Below the pieces are notes generated by a model. That model saw nothing but the letters and a program-made list of their open reading frames with translations, had not been told where the DNA came from and searched no databases. Position numbers and translations under genes: made by a program. Positions 60,427 to 64,000 of a stretch of DNA of 64,000 bases are shown here, piece by piece. This DNA comes from Acidimicrobiia bacterium (GTDB taxonomy: Bacteria > Acidobacteriota > Vicinamibacteria > Vicinamibacterales > UBA2999): assembly GCA_016871275.1 (NCBI GenBank), contig VFZG01000010.1:51769-115768 (forward strand). Direction: 5' to 3'. Positions within the stretch are counted from its first letter, which is position 1. Each line of letters starts with the position of its first letter.

Positions 60427-62664
60427 GAGAGAACCTCGTTGCTCTGCTTCCGCAATGAGCTGATTGAGGTTGGGGTACGAAGGCTCGATTGACCGGGCCT
60501 TCCTCCACATTTCCACCGCCTCCCTGAACTTCCCTTCCCTCGCCGCGAGCGAGCCTTTCACCACCCACGGAAACGCGTAGTTGGGCTCGACGGTCGTCGC
60601 CTTGTTGAGCGCATCGCGCGCCACCATCACATTGCCGCGCTCGGCTTCGAGCCAGCCCTTGGATGCGTGATGCGACGCGACGTCAGGGAAGGTATCCAGG
60701 CTGACGATGTATTCATTCTGCGCCGCGCGGAGCGCCTCGCCGGCCGGGCCCGGCAGGTTGACGATGCCGAAGTTGGCGAGCACTTCGGCGGCCTTGACGC
60801 GCACGACGCGCGCCTGGTCGACGAGCCGCGCGAGGACCGGCGTGATGCGCTCGCGATTGCCGATCACTCCCAGCGACTCGACGGCCGCGGCCCGGACGAT
60901 AGGTTCCGGATCGCTGGCCGCGCCAATCAACGCATTGAGGATGGCCGGGGTCAACTGCGCAACCACGGGCTTACGAGTGTCCGAACGCCCGCCAGAACGT
61001 CCGTCTGAACGCCCATCTGAACGCCCGTCTGAACGCCCGTACGACGTCTGCGTTTGCAGGGTGGCGGCGCGCTGCTGGCCGGATCGGCTCTGGGACACCA
61101 GTTGCCCGATGTAGTCGGCGGCGCTGGCGCGAATGATCATGCCTTCCGATCGATCGACGGCCAGGCGCGCGAGCTCGGGCAGCGTCGATCCGTCACCGGA
61201 GCCGGCGCGGTAGAGCACGTCGGCCATCCTGGCCGCCTTCGCCCGCCGCTCGCCATCACCCCACCGCTCGTTCATCTGGCGTGACGCCCACTCAGGGGAG
61301 CGATCGTCGTGGCACGTGGTACAGGCGTTGGGAATGCCGTACTGCGCGGTGCTCTCCGGCACCGGCGCCTGGAAGGTGTGATCGCGGCGCCGGGTCAGCA
61401 ACCGCCAGTTCACCTCGCTCATGTGGCAGTTGATGCAGCGCGATCCTTCCGAGTCGGGGTTGTGAAACGTGTGCCGCTCGAGGCCGGCACCGGTGAACGA
61501 CGGCCGTTGCGGATCCCTCTCCCGGTCCCACGCCGCCTTCGGCGTCGAGTGGCACTGCGTACACAACGCGTCGCCCTCGCGGGTCTCGTGGATGTTCACC
61601 TTCAGCGAGTATTCGTTCGATGACCCATGCGCGACATGGCAGCTGGTGCAGGTGATGACACCCGCCTTGAAGCAGCCGCTCAGCGCCAGCGCCTGGGAGC
61701 GGTTGAAGCGGTTTGGCCGGCCGTCCGGCCAGAACTCACCTTGCAGGTCGTTTTCAAGAATCGGATCGCTGACGATGAACGGCAGCGCGTAGTCCTCGTA
61801 GCGATCGCCCCCCTTGAAGCCGACGAACGTGTTCTTCTTGTTGCCATGGCAGTAGGCACACATGTCGTAGACGCGCCGTGGCTCGGCGCTGCGCACCGAA
61901 AAGATCTGGAGGATGTCGCTCAACTGCCGGTTCTGGTCGCTGTCGTCGTACGACGGCTTCAACGCCGGATTCTTCTCCCACGCGTCCATCAAGGTCGTGT
62001 GCCGCCGTCCTGGGCCGTGGCATGCTTCGCACCCGATACCCATCTCCGTCCACGTGGACCTGAACTTCTTCGCGTCGACGTCGTAGCCCTGCGCGATGTT
62101 GGTGCCGTGGCAATTGAAGCAGTTGGTGTTCCAGATCTGCCGGATGTCGTGGGCGCCGTCGGGAATCGGCGTGATCTCCTTCCAGTCCACCCACCGCTTG
62201 CTCTCGACGTGCCAGAAGATCGGCAGCACGTAGATGCGCCCTTCGGGGAGCATCGACAAGTAGCCCTGGTACCGCTTGGCGCCCAGCGTGTAATCCACGT
62301 TGAACGTTGCCGGCGTCCGCCCGCCGAGCGACACCGACACGAACGGCGTGCCGTTCTTCGTACCGAAGATGTACGAGCGATCGTGATCCGCGAACGTCGT
62401 TCCGTCGCGGAAGTCGCCGACGATCTTCGCTTCGGCGACCGGCTTGGTCATCTGGATGTGGAGCGAATTCGTCCACTGCGTGTGCGCGGCCTCGTGACAT
62501 CGCGCGCAGGAGTCGGAGCCGAGATACTCGGAGTCGCGGGCTTGCGGGCTTGGGAGCGTAAGAGCCTGTGAACTTGGGGCGTGCGCAAAGCCGCTGGTGC
62601 TCCAATACACGCTGAGCGCGAGGAGCAGAAAAGCCAGCGACAGGGCTTGCGTGGCCCGAGTCAC
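60412..62664 (-). CDS. Octahaem c-type cytochrome with HEAT and TPR C-terminus
   Basis: A 750-residue periplasmic protein. After a signal peptide (about 1-30) there are eight CxxCH haem sites: CARCH, CFNCH, CEACH, CAYCH, CTSCH, CTQCH, CINCH and CTTCH, in residues about 54-460, in the style of cytochrome c554/nitrite-reductase-like proteins. HEAT-type repeats follow (ASDPEPIVRAAAVESLGVIG) and then TPR motifs (AREGKFREAVEMWRKARSIE). A repeated RSDG linker between 555 and 572 is encoded by 12-bp units. Electron transfer is likely; an enzyme active site is not evident. GTG 62664 starts the frame. Confidence 0.86.
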   Translation of the reverse strand: MTRATQALSLAFLLLALSVYWSTSGFAHAPSSQALTLPSPQARDSEYLGSDSCARCHEAAHTQWTNSLHIQMTKPVAEAKIVGDFRDGTTFADHDRSYIFGTKNGTPFVSVSLGGRTPATFNVDYTLGAKRYQGYLSMLPEGRIYVLPIFWHVESKRWVDWKEITPIPDGAHDIRQIWNTNCFNCHGTNIAQGYDVDAKKFRSTWTEMGIGCEACHGPGRRHTTLMDAWEKNPALKPSYDDSDQNRQLSDILQIFSVRSAEPRRVYDMCAYCHGNKKNTFVGFKGGDRYEDYALPFIVSDPILENDLQGEFWPDGRPNRFNRSQALALSGCFKAGVITCTSCHVAHGSSNEYSLKVNIHETREGDALCTQCHSTPKAAWDRERDPQRPSFTGAGLERHTFHNPDSEGSRCINCHMSEVNWRLLTRRRDHTFQAPVPESTAQYGIPNACTTCHDDRSPEWASRQMNERWGDGERRAKAARMADVLYRAGSGDGSTLPELARLAVDRSEGMIIRASAADYIGQLVSQSRSGQQRAATLQTQTSYGRSDGRSDGRSDGRSGGRSDTRKPVVAQLTPAILNALIGAASDPEPIVRAAAVESLGVIGNRERITPVLARLVDQARVVRVKAAEVLANFGIVNLPGPAGEALRAAQNEYIVSLDTFPDVASHHASKGWLEAERGNVMVARDALNKATTVEPNYAFPWVVKGSLAAREGKFREAVEMWRKARSIEPSYPNLNQLIAEAEQRGSLSPLF
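60979..61038. repeat. Five 12-bp tandem repeats inside the octahaem cytochrome gene
   Basis: Plus-strand units resembling GTCTGAACGCCC run five times with a few changes and encode RSDG repeats on the minus strand. The unit is a multiple of three bases, so copy-number change keeps the frame. It looks like a coding minisatellite linking the haem and HEAT parts. Confidence 0.8.
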
Positions 62665-62687
62665 GTGGGAATTCTAGGGCAAAAAAT

Positions 62688-62712
62688 AAGGGACCCGAAC
62701 TCTGGGTCCCTT
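62688..62712 (-). terminator. Rho-independent terminator for minus-strand transcripts
   Basis: AAGGGACCC (62688-62696) and GGGTCCCTT (62704-62712) form a 9-bp stem with a GAACTCT loop. On the minus strand it is followed by TTATTTTTT, a good U-tract. It lies about 220 bases beyond the stop of the tryptophan dioxygenase gene and ends that transcript. It also marks the start of the octahaem gene region. Confidence 0.75.
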
Positions 62713-62930
62713 TCGAGCCAGCGGCCTAGTCAGCCTGGCTCAAAGCTAGTTGACTCCTGTGGGGGTCGCCCTCCTGCGCTAAACAGCCTCGGAGAACTAA
62801 TCAACTGCCCCCTGTAGAGCAATCGACGTGCCGGACCTGGACTTCCCAAAATGGGCGGAATCCTGACCGACTGGGTGCGACTCGTCCCTCGAATCCAATG
62901 GTTTGAAAACAGCCTCTTCGGCTTCGTGGA

Positions 62931-63722
62931 TCAGAGGCGTGAGCGAATCTCCCACAGGTCCGGGAAGACAGGGGTCATCAGGGTGGTGGCGAGGTACTGG
63001 GCCCCGGCGGATCCCCCGGTGCCGGCCTTGGCGCCAATCGTGCGCTGCACCATCTTCACGTGGCGATACCTCCACTCCTGGAGCCCCTCGTCGAGGTCGA
63101 CCAGTCGCTCGCACATCGCGGCGTGCTGTGGATCGCGTCGGTACAGGTCGATCAGCGTCTCCTGCAATTCAGGATTCGGCTCGACGCGGGCGGTCACATC
63201 GCGCGACAACAGCCCGGCAGGCACCGCATACCCCTCGCGAGAGAGATAGGCGAGGAACGCGTCCCAGAGCGTGGCTTTGCCAAACCGCAGTTCCAGCGCC
63301 GCGCGCGCGCGTGTGCCCGGCGCAAACCGCTCGACGGCTCCCCGTGACTTGTTGCCCAGCACGAACTCGAGCTGGCGGAATTGATCCGACTGGAAGCCGC
63401 TGGCGGCCTCGAGGCGCGCGCGGAAGGACTGAAACTCAAGCGGCGTCATCGTCTCCAGGATGTCGAGCTGCGCGACCAGCACTTTGAGGATGGTCAGGAC
63501 GCGCTTTAACGTGTGCTGCGCGCGGAACGGATCGCGCGCGTCGAGCAGCGCGATCACGTGGTCGATCTCGTGGAGCACCTGCTTGAACCACAGCTCGTAG
63601 ACCTGGTGAATGACGATGAACAGCATCTCGTCGTGTTCGGGACCCTCGGAGCGGGGACGCTGCAGCGCCAGCAGATCATCGACGGCCAGGTAACTTCCGT
63701 AGGTGACGGATCGGTCCTGCAT
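62931..63722 (-). CDS. kynA: Tryptophan 2,3-dioxygenase
   Basis: Haem enzyme that opens the indole ring of L-tryptophan to N-formylkynurenine, the first step of the kynurenine pathway. It has 263 residues, near the usual bacterial length. Conserved motifs are FIVIHQVYELWFKQ (distal His), SGFQSDQFRQLEFVLGNK and EWRYRHVKMVQRTIG (proximal haem His), with GTGGSAGAQYL at the substrate loop. No other kynurenine-pathway genes are visible in the window. Its transcript should end at the hairpin at 62688. Confidence 0.95.
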   Translation of the reverse strand: MQDRSVTYGSYLAVDDLLALQRPRSEGPEHDEMLFIVIHQVYELWFKQVLHEIDHVIALLDARDPFRAQHTLKRVLTILKVLVAQLDILETMTPLEFQSFRARLEAASGFQSDQFRQLEFVLGNKSRGAVERFAPGTRARAALELRFGKATLWDAFLAYLSREGYAVPAGLLSRDVTARVEPNPELQETLIDLYRRDPQHAAMCERLVDLDEGLQEWRYRHVKMVQRTIGAKAGTGGSAGAQYLATTLMTPVFPDLWEIRSRL

Positions 63723-63909
63723 ACTCGGTGATTATGCCTTGCTTGCTCTTCTCGGCGCGGCGTGGCAGCGCATCGGCGACTATGCCTGGGCTTCGGTGAG
63801 GCGATCAGGCGGGAGTGAGTGGATCCACGCGGTCTTCAACCGTGCCTTTCTCGATCGTCTTTGGCAGGGCGGCTACGATGTCGTCATGCCCGCGCGGCCG
63901 CCGGCATAA
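63703..63909 (+). CDS. Doubtful short frame, possible C-terminal gene fragment
   Basis: A 68-codon frame overlapping the kynA start on the opposite strand. The later part reads protein-like (GSEWIHAVFNRAFLDRLW, YDVVMPARPPA), but there is no ribosome site, no in-frame start outside kynA except TTG 63739, and third-position GC is mixed. It may be the end of a decayed gene. A minus-strand terminator follows. Confidence 0.25.
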   Translation: MTDRSCILGDYALLALLGAAWQRIGDYAWASVRRSGGSEWIHAVFNRAFLDRLWQGGYDVVMPARPPA

Positions 63910-63924
63910 TCGCCAAATAAAAAA

Positions 63925-63954
63925 GCGGGGGGCGCCGGCGTAGCGCCTCCCCGC
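63925..63954 (-). terminator. Rho-independent terminator for a minus-strand gene beyond the window
   Basis: GCGGGGGGCGC (63925-63935) pairs with GCGCCTCCCCGC (63943-63954) with one bulge. On the minus strand it is followed by a U-rich run complementary to AAATAAAAAA (63915-63924). It would end a transcript entering from the right edge, upstream of kynA. Confidence 0.65.
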
Positions 63955-64000
63955 CTAACGACTCCCCCACAGGAGCCGAGCTCGGTCTTACCCTACCAGA

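Noticed and set aside
60979..61038. Regular 12-bp repeats as a CRISPR-like array
   Set aside because: Units are too short, have no spacers and lie in frame inside the cytochrome gene.
62713..62930. tmRNA, RNase P or SRP RNA in the gap after kynA
   Set aside because: No tag-peptide frame, TpsiC arm or conserved core of these RNAs could be found.

Overview
The window is high-GC bacterial DNA and most resembles a soil Acidobacteriota chromosome, probably the Vicinamibacteria lineage. This is inferred from gene content only: the acidobacterial-type VWA secreted protein at 36714-37622, the many secreted serine hydrolases and metallopeptidases, a BNR/sortilin-type repeat protein, TonB receptors with carboxypeptidase-regulatory N-termini, the c-type cytochrome/Cu-monooxygenase protein, and short dispersed palindromic repeats. 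There is no phage, plasmid, transposase or CRISPR signature. One tRNA gene (tRNA-Glu, CTC anticodon) is present.

Layout. 1-2102: a left-truncated fused E1 alpha/beta 2-oxoacid dehydrogenase (-). 2190-4740: LytS-type sensor kinase followed by a broken LytTR regulator. 4811-9724: M19 dipeptidase, decayed ABC permease remnant, astacin with a duplicated C-terminal domain, serine hydrolase. 9923-15622: a minus-strand run of class A-like hydrolase, M14 carboxypeptidase, serine hydrolase, NIPSNAP and cupin proteins. 15634-16232: a REPIN-like hairpin beside remnants of two dead genes. 16271-17589: a mannosyltransferase-like membrane protein whose 3' end is disrupted by an 86-bp tandem duplication. 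17632-22002: domain-permuted aconitase/isopropylmalate dehydratase-like enzyme, secreted protein, haem-copper monooxygenase. 22077-28758: M28 peptidase, PQQ-type propeller, secreted protein, MATE exporter, serine hydrolase. 28815-36672: BNR-repeat protein, MBL hydrolase, M20 amidohydrolase, quinone reductase, SurA/DsbA-like lipoprotein, Cys-rich small protein. 36714-42037: VWA protein, a candidate structured RNA with a 32-residue membrane peptide, and a molybdenum hydroxylase operon (large, FeS and FAD subunits). 42133-47195: gamma-glutamyltransferase, a lipoprotein gene with two in-frame stops, proline racemase family, ornithine cyclodeaminase family, anchored protein. 47198-51819: small membrane protein, CHASE2 adenylate cyclase, M48 protease and an MscS channel with a cyclic-nucleotide-binding domain in one tight operon. 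51875-51949: tRNA-Glu. 52020-56611: cupredoxin-like lipoprotein, haem O synthase (ctaB), DUF420 protein, TonB receptor. 56636-63954: serine hydrolase fused to NamZ/DUF1343, TPR protein, octahaem cytochrome, tryptophan 2,3-dioxygenase and minus-strand terminators.

How the genes fit together. The main theme is extracellular and periplasmic breakdown and salvage of peptides and cell-wall material (M12A, M14, M19, M20, M28, M48, GGT, several S12/class A-like serine hydrolases, NamZ), followed by amino-acid catabolism (kynA, proline racemase/OCD pair, branched-chain E1). A second theme is haem/copper redox biology (ctaB, DUF420, cupredoxin, octahaem cytochrome, Cu monooxygenase, molybdenum hydroxylase). 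The cyclase-protease-gated channel operon and the RNA/sORF element at 37642-37841 are the two places where a new system seems most plausible.

Gaps between genes are short. The only stretches over 300 bases without an intact gene are 5990-6692 (permease remnant plus promoter region) and 15623-16270 (REPIN plus gene remnants), both described below; 9725-9922 and 62713-62930 hold G-rich or hairpin-containing sequence with no recognised gene.
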